NCBI GenBank assembly: GCA_900074885.1 | Contig: FJUW01000028.1 | Coordinates: forward strand, 19,709 to 75,926 | DNA length: 56,218 nt | Direction of reading: 5' to 3' | Source of the DNA: Rhynchosporium graminicola | Taxonomy: Eukaryota > Ascomycota > Leotiomycetes > Helotiales > Ploettnerulaceae | Shown: in pieces, positions 32,567-44,852 of the stretch | How the letters are laid out: each line of letters opens with the position of its first letter | How positions within the stretch are numbered: position 1 is the first letter of the stretch | The notes under the pieces: model-generated | Told to the model about the DNA's origin: nothing | Databases searched by the model: none | The model's input: the letters and a program-made list of their open reading frames with translations, nothing else | Made by a program: the position numbers and the translations under genes

Positions 32567-35500
32567 TCTTGATGGGAGGCAGATGCAGTTGAAGGGTTGC
32601 AGAATATCAGCTTTCGAATGGAAGGCAGCCGTTTTATGGAAATTCGAGTGGGTTCTGTAAGAAACCGCTAAGCGAGCTTCGAGCCAATAAGAATCCTGAT
32701 GTTCGAGTTTGAAAAGATAGAGACTTCTTCAAAATCAGGCCATCATTGGCATGCAGGCTCCGCTTTGTGGTCCAGTATACCGCCTTCATAGGCAGCTCTG
32801 TCTGGACGGCAGTATTTTCCGTGTTTAGTTCTTCAGCATGTCTGATGCTTAGGAGCTGCAGGTTTTGTTTACATTCAAAGAACTCTTTGCACAGAGCCCA
32901 AGTCTTTAAAGCTTTAACGAAGACTAAAGGCCAAGGACAAGACGTACAAATAGTATAACTCGCTCGCCAGACTTGTTCTATTCATTGGAATTTTTCTAGC
33001 TCATTGCCTGGCCAATTGAAAGCTACTAGCAGCCATCTTTCAATCAAATTGGTTGAAATTGTACCAGGAGATATACATCAGCTCCACCTTTGGTGTCTAT
33101 CAGGACTTCGCGTCATGCTCGCGAAGTCCTCGGCATCAGAGTAATTCCAAGACACTTCAAGTCTACGACCACGAAGAAGTACGGTATTTGCGAGGCGCGT
33201 CCTATCGGTATCATCTCGCCACATATTCTTCTGATTAGGCTTTCGTCACATTGTTTGTTCTTGGTCTGTAGGATCACCGGTATACCGCGATGGCTTTTCT
33301 CCCGTCCGCCAATCAAGGCCATCACTGTAATTACATACTGCGAAGGCCGTATCATACCTTGTGTCTACCGTCGTTAAACGTTCATTGGCACAGCAAAAGT
33401 GCCCTGAAAGGAGGAAATTCTGTAGCCAACAAAGATAGGCCTATCAGTCCTCGTTTGCTCGCAAATATCTAATCAAATCCTAGAATCTATTTCTGGATTG
33501 AGGAATCAAATTTGGTTTCCAATTGGCAAGAATACAGGCAGAAGTGAAATCAACAGGAATTCTGGGGATAAGCGAGAAAATCCTATGGCCAGCCGCAATC
33601 GCCACCCATAGACGGCTTTTGCCCGATGAGATCAAGCAAATAAGCAAGCTAGACGAGAACTAATGTCACCCGTCTCCGTGATTCTACGCGTGTCATGTTG
33701 GACGCGTATATACCTGTATTATTTTTGGTTTATTGTGATCGTTCTCCACCCCGGCCCGAGGCGTGGCCAACAGTTCGTCTCACCAACACCCTCCCCACCG
33801 ATATACCATCTCTTCGTGCCAGGCGTTTTTACGCACCTACTCCTCTGATCTGCCTTGCTTGTTGGCATAATGACTGCTTAAGTTGGAAGTTCTATCAGGT
33901 ATTGGTCAGTCTTGTCAACATTCCCTGGTCCCTGGCAAGTCTGTAAAGTCATACAGTCGTACTCGCCCTGGTAGCAAGGCTATACAACAAGAGATCCTTG
34001 AAATTCATTCATCCATCTTCCGAAAAGTACATATCCTTGCTGTCTAGGGCAACATTCCCTTGTGCCATCCTTTTCTTGCAAGCCTTTTGGGTGTCGTGTA
34101 TGGAGGTTGGCGTTCATTGAAGACAAATTGATCCAGGTGTGATCCGTAAAGTCCCCACCCCAAACAGCCTCCTTCATTCGTGCGCTCGGCTTCGGTTGGC
34201 AAAGTGTCTAATCACCAGGTGAAGTGCAGCTGTATACTCCTCAGAGCGGTCGAGGGTCAGGCAAATTCCTAGTTATTGACCCTCGTAATATGCTGGGCTG
34301 ATTACATCCTGTTCGTAGCCGAACTATCCCCCAGTGGAAGAGCGCAGACGACCCCATGTACAGTGCTTGCAGGCTAACTCTGCGGAGGACTATCTTCATG
34401 AGCCGAGAATGTCTTTATCATGTTGTCGTGAATGTCCTTGGAATCCGTCAAAGTGCGACTTGTCGTTCTTACACGTTGCTGAACGACAGGGCGATCCATA
34501 TGCTTGTCCTCCTTACCAGTTCTTTTCGATTAACTATATCCCTTAAAGAATTCTGAGAGTAGTAGCCTGGATGTTGCCTATGTATGCACGGAAACGATTC
34601 AAATCAGCTTCGGAGATCTGAGATCTGATAACGACTAGAGTTAGTTACCCTGACCCCTCTGTGTCGTACAGGACACTACCTACTGATAGGCCACGTAAGT
34701 GGTAGGTATCAACTTCACGATGTCGTCTCAATCGCCAGATCCTGTACAAATACCAGTCATCAGAACAACCATTTCTGAGATCGTATGGGCTTCCCGCAAC
34801 GAAGTGATAGCTAGAGAATGGCTGTCTCGGATTGAGGCCGAGTCTCTCAACATTTCGGCCTACAAGACTGGCCTGGCATCTCCTGAATCAAGCGTGGATA
34901 TACATCGCCTTTCACCAAACATCTTTCCAATTGGATGCTAGGCCATCGTTTGGGAAATCATTCACGTCAGAGATCGACTCATGGGGCAAGAGAATAGGTT
35001 GGCTTTCCGGTCCGGTTGATAGAATTTTAGAGGCGCTGGACATTCAAAATGAAAGCCTGTCATTTGTGCAAAAGATCAAGTGTTCTTTGGATATTGATAG
35101 CATCGTCGTTGATCGATAAGGGAGAGCGAACAAAATCGCCATGTCATTGTTCACGGCCTTGGATTAAAAAAAGACGGCGTGGTCCACTTCGCAAGACATT
35201 TGGAGAACTATCATTTCAGTCTGCGATATAAGTATGAGGAGCTTCTGTTATATATGCGAATGGATGATAGCCGACGGAATGTGTGCGATGTGGTTCTGAT
35301 ATTATTCAACACCACAACAAGGGATTAGAAGATATCAAGTTAGTTACTCATCTGTTCATAAGAAGCATTGCAATCAAAAGCTTTTGACTCGCAGATTATT
35401 TCTTTCATATTCACAGATAAGTGGAGCTCCGTCTTAAATTTCAAGCTGTCAAGTCGAGAATATGTCGAACATGCCCAAATTCGACGGAACAAGTTGTAAG

Positions 35501-36780
35501 CGAGAATGGTCAACAATAAGACGTTTTCGGTCTTGTATTGTAAACTCCAAGGTGTACGTATCCATCCATAGAGAATTTGAAACCACAGCATCATATTACC
35601 AAGTCCGATTCGGATTCGCTCGAGCCTCCCTAGTATCACTCATTGCCATATCGTATTCGCCTGAACTAGTGTTTGTTTACCCACTATTGGTGAGATGTGG
35701 CGAATCTAGTCCAAGCACGACCGTAGATTCATCGTTTATAAAATATCTCTAGTTTTGATAAAGAGAATCATGTGTCACATGTGCTTCCACCCAAGATGTG
35801 ATTCGCAGACCGGCTGCAACCAGTCGGCTCTGGTTAAATCACGTGACTTTGGTGCTTTGGTAATGAAAGTATTGTGCGCTACCAGTTTATGTTGATGTTA
35901 TCATATATAATTTGAAGAAGCTGATATAAAAATTCACGGCGAATACCTTCGAGGACTGAGGGTAAGGACCCGGGAAAGCACGTAGTAGAGAAGATCAGCT
36001 GATTGCACAATGATGGACGTTCTCCCGTCGTTCTTCTGTATGCTACCTGTCATTCCGGACTAAGATTGATCAACTATGTTTATCTAATGGCGTCTTCTCA
36101 AACTGGTGTCTCAAATTCGATCTCCGAAATTTCCAGTAATGGCTTCCGTTAAATATCTCAAACACCAGCCTCACTGCATATGGGTTGACTTTGAAAGTGT
36201 GATACGCTTTCTAGGTACGAACTTCTGTCTTTGAAAGTGGTCTCGTTTCGGCTCACGCCCTTATCTGTTTATGAAAAACCGGACGGTATTTTGATGGGCT
36301 CAGCTGAGGTGTATTTGGTCGCGTCAAAATGGACCTGCATACGGAGATATAACCCTGCGAAAGAAGTCCGGTCAACAATATCTCGCGTTTGAAAAAATCT
36401 AGCGTACAAAATGTCCCAAATAGAAAGATCAATTCAGGTGCTTCTCACCGTTCCATATTTAGTCTCTCGCTCTGCGAGCTAGAGAATTTCAGGTCCATCT
36501 ACCGCACTACACTACGAGCGGAAAGCGTCAGCACAACTGGGCAAAAGAACCTCCAAGGATTTCAGGGCCAATTACATTAACATGCCAAGTGAGAGCAGTT
36601 ACCTGAAGTAAGACATTGCACTCTGCTTCTGATGATCAAGGCTGGCTTGCTCTTGCATAAACAAGCCCTGCTCCACCAGCACTCACTGATGATAGATCCA
36701 TCCCATAGAACTACCACCTTATTGGGTGACCCTGGCACCCACGTGAGGACCACATTAGTCAGCAGCATAGCTAGTAACCA
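32567..36780. other. Gene-poor right margin of the island
   Basis: All frames are under 100 codons and none has a recognisable motif. The base composition is normal until about 36,780. Frames at plus 33,053-33,238, minus 33,113-33,355 and plus 35,462-35,752 are the longest. They could be decayed genes, but nothing supports a call. One strong hairpin lies at 33,103-33,129. Confidence 0.5.
33103..33129. repeat. Perfect 10-bp stem hairpin
   Basis: GGACTTCGCG and CGCGAAGTCC flank a 7-nt loop (TCATGCT). There is no T-run after it. It could be a structured RNA element or the scar of an excised transposon. Confidence 0.5.
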
Positions 36781-36970
36781 CGTAGTCGGCCTATAGCTAG
36801 TTAGAGAAAGTAAGCTTTTTCTGATATTATAACGTCACGACCTATAGGTCTATATTTAGTAGTAATTCCGAGTGACACGTCCAGTGTCGTTCGCAGGACC
36901 TAAACCTTAATACCCCTGAGCCTCGTCCAGAGCTATTCAGGTACCCAAAGGGGACGCTCATCACTATACC

Positions 36971-37011
36971 CTAACCGGAGACTTCGGCTTGTCCTAACCG
37001 GAGACTTCGGC
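36971..37011. repeat. Short direct repeat in the leader of the plus-strand Gypsy element
   Basis: TAACCGGAGACTTCGGC occurs twice, separated by TTGTCC. Each copy also has a small internal hairpin potential (CCGGAGACTTCGG). It lies in the LTR or leader part of the element. Confidence 0.7.
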
Positions 37012-40000
37012 CGATTCCTTCATAACTCTTCTATAACCCTTACTACTTTATAGGGGGACACTTCGTAGGAGGACGACACTATAATCCTACCCACCGAATC
37101 GACTCAGTAGCAGTAGGTACATTATAATAATATAGCGCAATAACCCTACCTATACCCTACCTATGCTACCTCCCCCTCCTATAGGGAAGGAACGCCTAAG
37201 AGATACTAACAGCTGATTCACTGCCTTCCTACTACTTGTTTCACTACTATAATCGCTAACCTATAAACCTAAGAGGAAAAAGAAACGTAAGACTTCTTTA
37301 CCTATAGAACTTTGATCTATTATAGAGGAAGCCTTTCTATTAGTTAAGGACTCGCTTACTAACTCAGTTAACCCCTGCTAGCTAAGAGCGCGGAGTGCTA
37401 TATCGGAGGACTTTCTATCTACTAGGAATATACCTAAAGGGGCTAATAGAATTAGTTATTTAAGTCGATTTCTATCTACCTAATCCCGTTCCTTACTTAT
37501 AAGTCTAATAGTAGTCCGGATAGATATTATTTATTCTAATATAGCTTAGAAGAGAGATATAGCATTAGTATATTAAGTAGCTTAAGCTATTCGGGACGGA
37601 AGCTATCTATACCTCGCAGACGTTTTAAATAAAGGAGATATCCGGGAATCGAGAGCCGCCCTTCGAATTATTAATAAGGAGACTAAAAGGGAATTAGAGA
37701 AGAAGGCATACGAGACTATTTATACCTAAGGTTTATATATTACTTCCGCTTAAGTATTTATAACTTTTATTAAACGATTCCGGGATAGACTTACTTAAGT
37801 ACTATAAACGCTAGTAGATAGAATTAGTTACTTAAGCCTATCTAATACTCGCCGCGAGAACTAGAACTCCTTATCTATATTAGAGGAAAGCTAACTAGGA
37901 AGTTAATACGATTAGGATAAGAGTAAGGGATAAGCGGAACCTGAACTTACGCTTTTAATATTACTACCTAAGAGAGTATATAGTTACTAGGAGGATAATT
38001 ATAACCTCTACGAACGCGACTAATATAACCCTAGGGATCCTGATCCCTTAAGGGAACCCTTAAGAGTCTTAGAGTATTTCCTAGGAACTTATCGTAATAA
38101 CTCTAATTATCGCTTAGACTATAGGCCTTTATAAGAATAAGATTTCTACCTAGTTAGGAGTTCTTATCTACTAAGAGATTACTTATCCTGAGAATATCTA
38201 CCTAGAGATTATATATTAAGAGACTATTACGCTAAAAATATTCCCTCTTCTTATATAAGAGACTTTCCTTATAAGGGTTACTACTCTTATAACTCTTACT
38301 CTCCGAGAGATACTTACTTACTTCGGGAAACTTACTGAAGTAATAACTCTTACTCCCGGGAATTATATATTAAACTTTAGGGCTACTAATACTCTAGCTA
38401 TAACTAACTAGGCGGATACGAACGCGGGTACGTCTAGCTTAGAATTAGGCCTTTACTACGCGCAGAGGAATACGATAGACCTGAAGAGTATAATCCTTAC
38501 GCTTAATATAATCCTTATATATAACGCTACTTACCTGAGGAGAACTATTTCTCCTATAGTCGCGATAGAGGGTATATATTCGAAGGTATTAAAGGCTTAT
38601 AGGTAAACGAGATTAAGTCCTATAATAGTAGCTCTTTAGTATATACTTATACTAAGAAACTAGACTTCTTAGCCTCCTCTTATAGCGCTATACGAATACT
38701 AGCTACCTTATTACTATATATAAAAGGATAAGCCGAAACCTAGTTTATAGGACTAGACCGGGAAGTTAAAACTAGAATAATATACGATCTTAATAAATAG
38801 CAGGTATAACTTATCGATCGATTCTATACTAACGTATCTATAGCTTTAGTAGAAGTAGATAAGCTATCCTTTACCTTTAAAAATAAGAGTAAGCTTAACG
38901 TTCGGGAATCTATTATAAAAAAACACGAGCTTTATATTAAAGCTAGAGAAATAAATATAGATAACGTCGTCCGAAGAATATACGATAGCCTTAACTTAGT
39001 ATTAGCTACTGCTATCTCCCTTAAACGTTTCGGGAATTCTATAGCTAATTTCATATCTAAGGTATATATAGCTAAGCCCTAGGCTAGAGCAGCTTACTTA
39101 TAAGTATAAAACTAGTTTAATAAGTAGCGTCACTAGATAGAAGAACTTAAATCTTCTATAGATAAGCTAAATCGCGATAGATATAAGCTGAATAATTATA
39201 AGAATATTACTTATTACGTAGTTTTAGCTAGTCTAGTAAAACTAAGGCTAGACCTCTCTAATATACCTATAGCTAATATTCTACTTATAATAATAGTACC
39301 TCTAGCTAGAAGACTCCTTACTCTGACCTTATTTAAGCCGGAGGGAGCTACCTAAAAGTACCTTTATAGATATTACGGATTATAAGAATATTTTAATAAT
39401 TTCTATTATCTTTAAGGATAAGGATAGCTTCTAATACGTTAAGTTAAAGCCTTTATAGTAGATACTTAGAGGTACGAGGATAATAACTATATAATAGTCC
39501 TACGGGAAGAATTTAAATTATAGTAAGACTAGAACGACGATAGGGATTCCTAAATAGGAAACTCCTATAGTAGTACCTAAGGGGCGGTAGCTCGCCTAAC
39601 TAGTATTCTTACCTCTCTAAATTCGCTATAAATTCATAGCTACTTATAAAACCACAAAATACTAAAAAGAATATATTATTTTCTATACCGGGCTCACTTA
39701 CTTACTTATCTCCCTATTATAAGACCGAGGAAGAAAATACTACTCTTCCTTATTATTTAATTAACTATTACTTATTATACTACGAGTTAATCCCTAAGGA
39801 ACTACTCTTACCTAAACTATCTTTAGTTATATCGATAGATTATAATAATCTAGTAACCCCTAAGAAGTCTTTCTTTACTCTTATAATATCTAGGACTAAG
39901 AACCCTAAGATTATAAAGAAAATATCTATCTTAGTAAACGATATTAAGGAAGAGTTCGAAACGCTATCCCGGGCCTTTCTACTTACTATAGACCGACGTT

Positions 40001-41089
40001 AGGAACTCTTCTGCCTTAATACCGGCTCTTCTATCTGCTTAGCTAAGAAGAATCATATTCTTAAGCATTTCCTAGGACTTACGATATATACTTTACTTAT
40101 AGCTATTAGATTAATAGGAGTCGGACCCGGACTGATATTATAATATTATATCGATTTGCTTATAGTATATCTAACTATTTCCGAGTCGGAAATCGAATTC
40201 CTACCCTTTAGAGTGTACTTAATAGATAAATTACTATATAAGCTACTTATAAGTAAGGATTAGTTATATATAAATAAACTTAACTTTATCTAGGGGATAT
40301 ATAGCGATATAAATAAGTTAACTACCTTATATAGATAAGCTATTACCCTAAATTCCGTTAAGTAGGCTATCCGACTCTCTTATACTTAGGTTTACTCGAA
40401 TGTGTCTATTATTATTTCACTAGGCTAAGGTCTTAATATACTAGTACGCTATCGCCCTCTACCTCCGCTAGACTATAGGTACTTGCTTTGCTCTTTCGCT
40501 TAAGCGGATTTACTTTTAATAAAATTCGGATCTCTAGTAAATAGTATTACTAATAGCTTACTTAAGCTTATACTCTTCGTAAACTTCAGCTAGTACCCTA
40601 TCTAAATTCCTAAAGGTATTATACTAGGAATCCTTAAATCGTATCCTTCTACTCTTTAAAACTAAGAAGTTCTCTTTAATATAGCTAACGTGTTTAAAGG
40701 GGAAGGGAAAGACGTAGAGTACTAAAGGTACCCGGACGGATTTCTATTCCTTATAACCTTACTAGAGAACGATCTAGATATTTAAGCGAATATATTAGAC
40801 TACTTCGGCTCTGCCTATTAAGCTTAGGTTTAAGCTATTATGAATTCTTATACTTTCTTATTTAGGTCTAGATTAGGTTACTTTAATAATAATATAACTA
40901 TACTTATACCCTTTAAGGATAGTATTAGCTTAGACGATCTTTATTAAGCTCTATACTCTTAATCGAAGAAAGATAGAGAAGCTATAGACTTAATCCTAGA
41001 TCCTATAGTTAAGAATAGGTCCTTAAAACTAGTACCTCTCAGCTAGCCTTCCTTAGTAGCCTCCCTAGCTTTCCTAGTATATCGAAATA

Positions 41090-42340
41090 GTAAACCTAAG
41101 GTAGTTATCGACCTTAGGAGGGTTAATATAAAACTGAAACTAGACGGGTACTCCTTACCCCGATAAGATACTATCCTATTAGCGTTAGGAGAAGCTACTA
41201 TTTATTCTAGTATAAATTTAACTAAATTATTTTTTTAATAGAAACTGGACTTAGAAGATAAATAGAAAGTAGCTATAGTTATAGCCTATAGAGGTTACGA
41301 ACAGCTTATAGTAGTAATAATAGGTCTAGCTATAACCCTTAGCTTCTTTTAATATCGTATAGAGAGTTTATTCGGGCTATACCTTTAGAAATTCGTCCTA
41401 GTATATATTAATAATATTATTATATTCTCAAAAACCCCGGCTAATCACCTAGAATACCTAGATATAGTACTAGCTTTACTAGAAAAATTAGAGGTTACTC
41501 TCTCCTTATCTAAATACTTCTTCGTATAACCTAGTATTTAAGCTCTCGGCTATTACGTTTCTCGCTTAGGTTTAAGTACCCTTTAGGAGAAAGTAGAGGC
41601 TATTCGGATATAGGAGTTCTCTTCTAACTTATCGGAGCTCGAAATAGCTTTAGGATTCTTTAGCTATTATAGGTCTTTCGTCCTCTATTACGTATCAGTC
41701 GCTACTCTACTTATAGAACTGAAGACTCTAGGTTTTCGATAAGTACTAACCTCTAGGAGGAAGCGATCTAATTTCGCTCTAGCTATATCCCTAAAGTCCC
41801 TTAATAATACTTATAAGCTAGATCTGATTCTAAAGAAGGAGACCTAACCTATAGCTTCTATCGAAGACTACCGGAAGGCTTAGACTAAATTAAAAGATTT
41901 ATTATATAACGCCCTAGTTCTAGCTTTTTCTAATTACGATAAGCCTTTTACTCTTTATACTAATAGAAGTAAAGAGTTCGGATTCAGTGTTATATTATAT
42001 TAGGAGGACGATATAAGGGTAGAACGTCCTATCGTATACCTTTCTAAGTCCCTTATACTAGCGGAGCGTAATTACTAGCCTACGGAACTCGAGATAGTAG
42101 TACTAGTCTAGGCTATCTAAAAGCTACTCTAATACCTGGATCGCAGCCCTTTTACTATAGTTACCGACTACTTAGCTATATTAAGTTCTATCGATCTAGC
42201 TAAAGCTATTAATAAAAATAGTACTTGTCTTATAAATTAGAGGATATTTCTGTTCAAATAGGCCCTATATATAATAATCTGATATCGGGCTGGGAAGGAC
42301 TATTAAAATATAGATACCTTATCCCGGCTACTTAGAAGGG
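41090..42340 (+). pseudogene. Gypsy reverse transcriptase and RNase H, RIP-degraded
   Basis: Visible motifs: KPKVVIDLRRVN and GYSLPR at the RT start, SSINLTKLFF, VLVYINNIIIFSK (catalytic YxDD box with both Asp read as Asn, as G-to-A changes would give), HLEYLDIVLALLEKLEVTLS, GYYVS, and ALGFFSYYRSFV. RNase H follows with KPFTLYTNRSKEFG, YLSKSLILAERNY, PTELEIVVLV and SPFTIVTDYLA. Stops fall at former Gln and Trp codons. Confidence 0.85.
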
Positions 42341-42729
42341 AACTAGTAGACTAAATAATTTACTATACTTTAAAGGAAAGTATAATAGTAATAACTATCC
42401 GGGTATTCCTAGTAGTAGTAATAGACCTAAAGGAGCACCTATCGATCTTAGTAGCTACTGCTATCTATCTTAGCGAGACTATAGTCTCTTAATTTCGTAG
42501 GGAACTCCCGCGGGATAAGATATTCGCTAGCGTCTATAACTTTATGATAAGTAGACTAAAGAGTTTACTACTTAAAGAGCTTATTACTATATTTAAAAAC
42601 TTCCGGCTCGACTCTAAGATAAAGCTACTCTAGTTCTATAATTCAGATATAATAGAGAGACTTTATATCCTAGGGAAGTACTTATAGAGGGTATTAGAGA
42701 TTACTTATAATAACTATACTTACGTAGGT

Positions 42730-43780
42730 AATAAGAGAACGTATAAGTATCTCAGACGATATACGTTTATTCTTAAGCTTTAGAAGATAACTAAAGAATA
42801 CGTACGATCTTGTCCTATCTGCCGTATAGCCCGACCGGATACCTAAATAGCCCCGGGCTAGTTAATACCTATACTACTACTAATAAAGCTCTTATTAATA
42901 CTCTATATGGATTTCGTAACCTTATTACTAGAATTAGTCGAGGGATATAACGCTATATATACCCTAACGGATTAACTTATAAAATAGATTAATATAGTTA
43001 TAAGTAAAGATAACTAGATAGTATCCTAGTAGGCTACTTCCTTCTTTCGCTAGCTTTACCTATAGATAGGCCTACCTAATAAATTCATTTTCGACTAAGA
43101 CTTAAAATTTATATCCGGATTCTGAGGAGAACTCTATTCCCTAGCTAAAATCCAGCTAGCTTTTACTATTATATATAACGTAAAGTCTGACGGCTAGTCC
43201 GAACGTTTAAACTAGACTATGATTCACGCTCTATAATATGCTATTAATAGTACTTTTGTATAAAGTAACTAGGAATCCCTTCTACTTATTATTACTTTAG
43301 CCTTAAACTCTTCTATAAACGCCTTTACTGGATTCTCTCCCTATAAACTCTAGTATAGACGATTATCTAAATTAATCTTAGAAGGAGAATATAAATTAGT
43401 AGTAGCTTAACTAACTAATAAGGGAGCCCGGGAATTCGTAGCTATATATACTTTATTATTTAATAAGGCTAAAGATATAATCTCTTTAGCCTAGGTAAGG
43501 ATAAAACTATCTTACGATAAGAAAAGGCGACCCTTAGACCTTATTCTAGGAACTAATCGAGTCTATCTAAAACTCGCAAAAGGGGTAGGAAACGGGTACT
43601 ACTTTCTAGATAACTATATAAAACTCTTATTTACGAAGATAAGCTCTTACGCTATTAAAAGAAAGATCTTAAGATTAAGCTACGAGATCGATTTACTAGA
43701 CTAGCTACTTATCTATCTAGTTATTACAGTAGACTACCTATAGGAAGTTATCTAGGACCCTTATAATAGGAAAATCCCAG
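42730..43780 (+). pseudogene. Gypsy integrase, RIP-degraded
   Basis: The zinc-binding region is visible as CPICRIARPD. The catalytic core carries LYMDFVTLLLELVEGYNAIY, KFIFD followed by a stop then DLKFISGF, and SERLN then TMIHAL (the usual Gypsy D-x-Q-S-E-R-x-N box). The C-terminal part has VGNGYYFLDNYIKLL. No chromodomain is obvious after it. Confidence 0.8.
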
Positions 43781-44581
43781 AACCCGGCCCCTTAATATAA
43801 GATAGCTTTGAAAAATTCATAATCGAGAAGATTAAAAAGAAGGAGATAAGAAGCTGATAAGGGTATAGAACTAGATAACTCTTCTACTTCTATTGTTACT
43901 TAAGGTACGCTAATAGAGTATAGTAACCCGGAAATATCTTAAGGGAAGACGTACCTGATATAGTCCGTAAATTCGAGGAGAACCTAGGCTCTCGCTGATC
44001 ACGTGCGAGCCTTAATTAACGCTAAGCCCTAGCGATCTATATCGCTAGCTATTTTTAAGTAAATAAAAGAAATTAGACTAAATTATTCTATACGCTTCTT
44101 TACTTACCTAGGACTTTATATCTACCTAAAGAAAGGAAAGTTAGCACTTTATATTACGCCTCGCTTAAGTATACCTCGACCTAATGATTATATTTATAAT
44201 ACTACTTTTATAGAAAGTCGCTATAGCTTATACCTTAGCTTAGTTAGACCTTAAAGCTAAACCTAAAGGGAAAGAACTAATCCTAGCTTATAATCTTATA
44301 GTAACCTAGGAATAGCTACCCTTATACTAAAGATATAAGGACCTGGCTATAAACGAACCCGAACCCTTTACTAGACGTAACTAGGACTTAGGCAGATATA
44401 TCTCTAATACCTTTAGTAACTCTCTACTACTACGCGATTTCCTACTGGGCGAGGATAGAGGGTACTAAGCGGAAGAAGACAGGTATAAGTATACTAACCT
44501 TAGGATTATTAATTAGCTGGGAATAGTATACTATAACTCTAGATATTTCTAAATAGATAACTAATCCCGAGTAGCTATAAC

Positions 44582-44852
44582 TGTAACGACACAAGACTCA
44601 AGGCGGTATATAAGTAAGAATAAACGAGTAGGGAGGCTAAGAGCGATCTTATATAGTCTACTACAAAGGAAATAAAAAGATAAGGAAGGAAGAAGAAGAG
44701 AGATAGAATATAAAGCACCTTATATATATACGCCGGTACTAGTCCGATACTATACCGAGTCGGATACTAGTTCTGCCGGGATACCTGTGAACTTAGGCCC
44801 TATTATCTATCCTTCTTCTCATATGATATTTAGGTGAGCTATTATTATATTA
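44582..44852 (-). repeat. LTR of minus-strand Gypsy element B
   Basis: 271 bp beginning TGTAACGACACAAGACTCAA and ending ATTATATTA, followed by CCCCCCCTC, which on the minus strand is a polypurine tract placed before the 3' LTR. It matches 48,719-48,989 over its whole length. Confidence 0.8.

Larger units (their letters stand above)
36781..44581 (+). mobile_element. RIP-degraded Gypsy element (plus strand)
   Basis: Composition changes sharply at about 36,780. Reading through stops on the plus strand gives, in order: a long charged gag-like region (37,200-39,400); the protease motif CLNTGSSICLAKK near 40,015, in which the catalytic Asp codon appears changed to Asn; RT and RNase H at 41,090-42,340; and integrase at 42,730-43,780. 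The order protease, RT, RNase H, integrase is that of Ty3/Gypsy. I could not define its LTRs; the left end near 36,790-37,000 and the right end at 43,900-44,580 are candidates. 43,860-44,580 holds further degraded sequence with no motif that I can name. Confidence 0.8.

Noticed and set aside
10431..36780. tRNA and rRNA genes in the island
   Set aside because: I looked for T-loop (GGTTCGAATCC-like) and rRNA core strings on both strands and saw none; a tRNAscan run would be decisive.
10431..36780. Secondary-metabolite or effector cluster
   Set aside because: No PKS, NRPS, P450, transporter or secreted small Cys-rich protein can be recognised; the genes present are unrelated.
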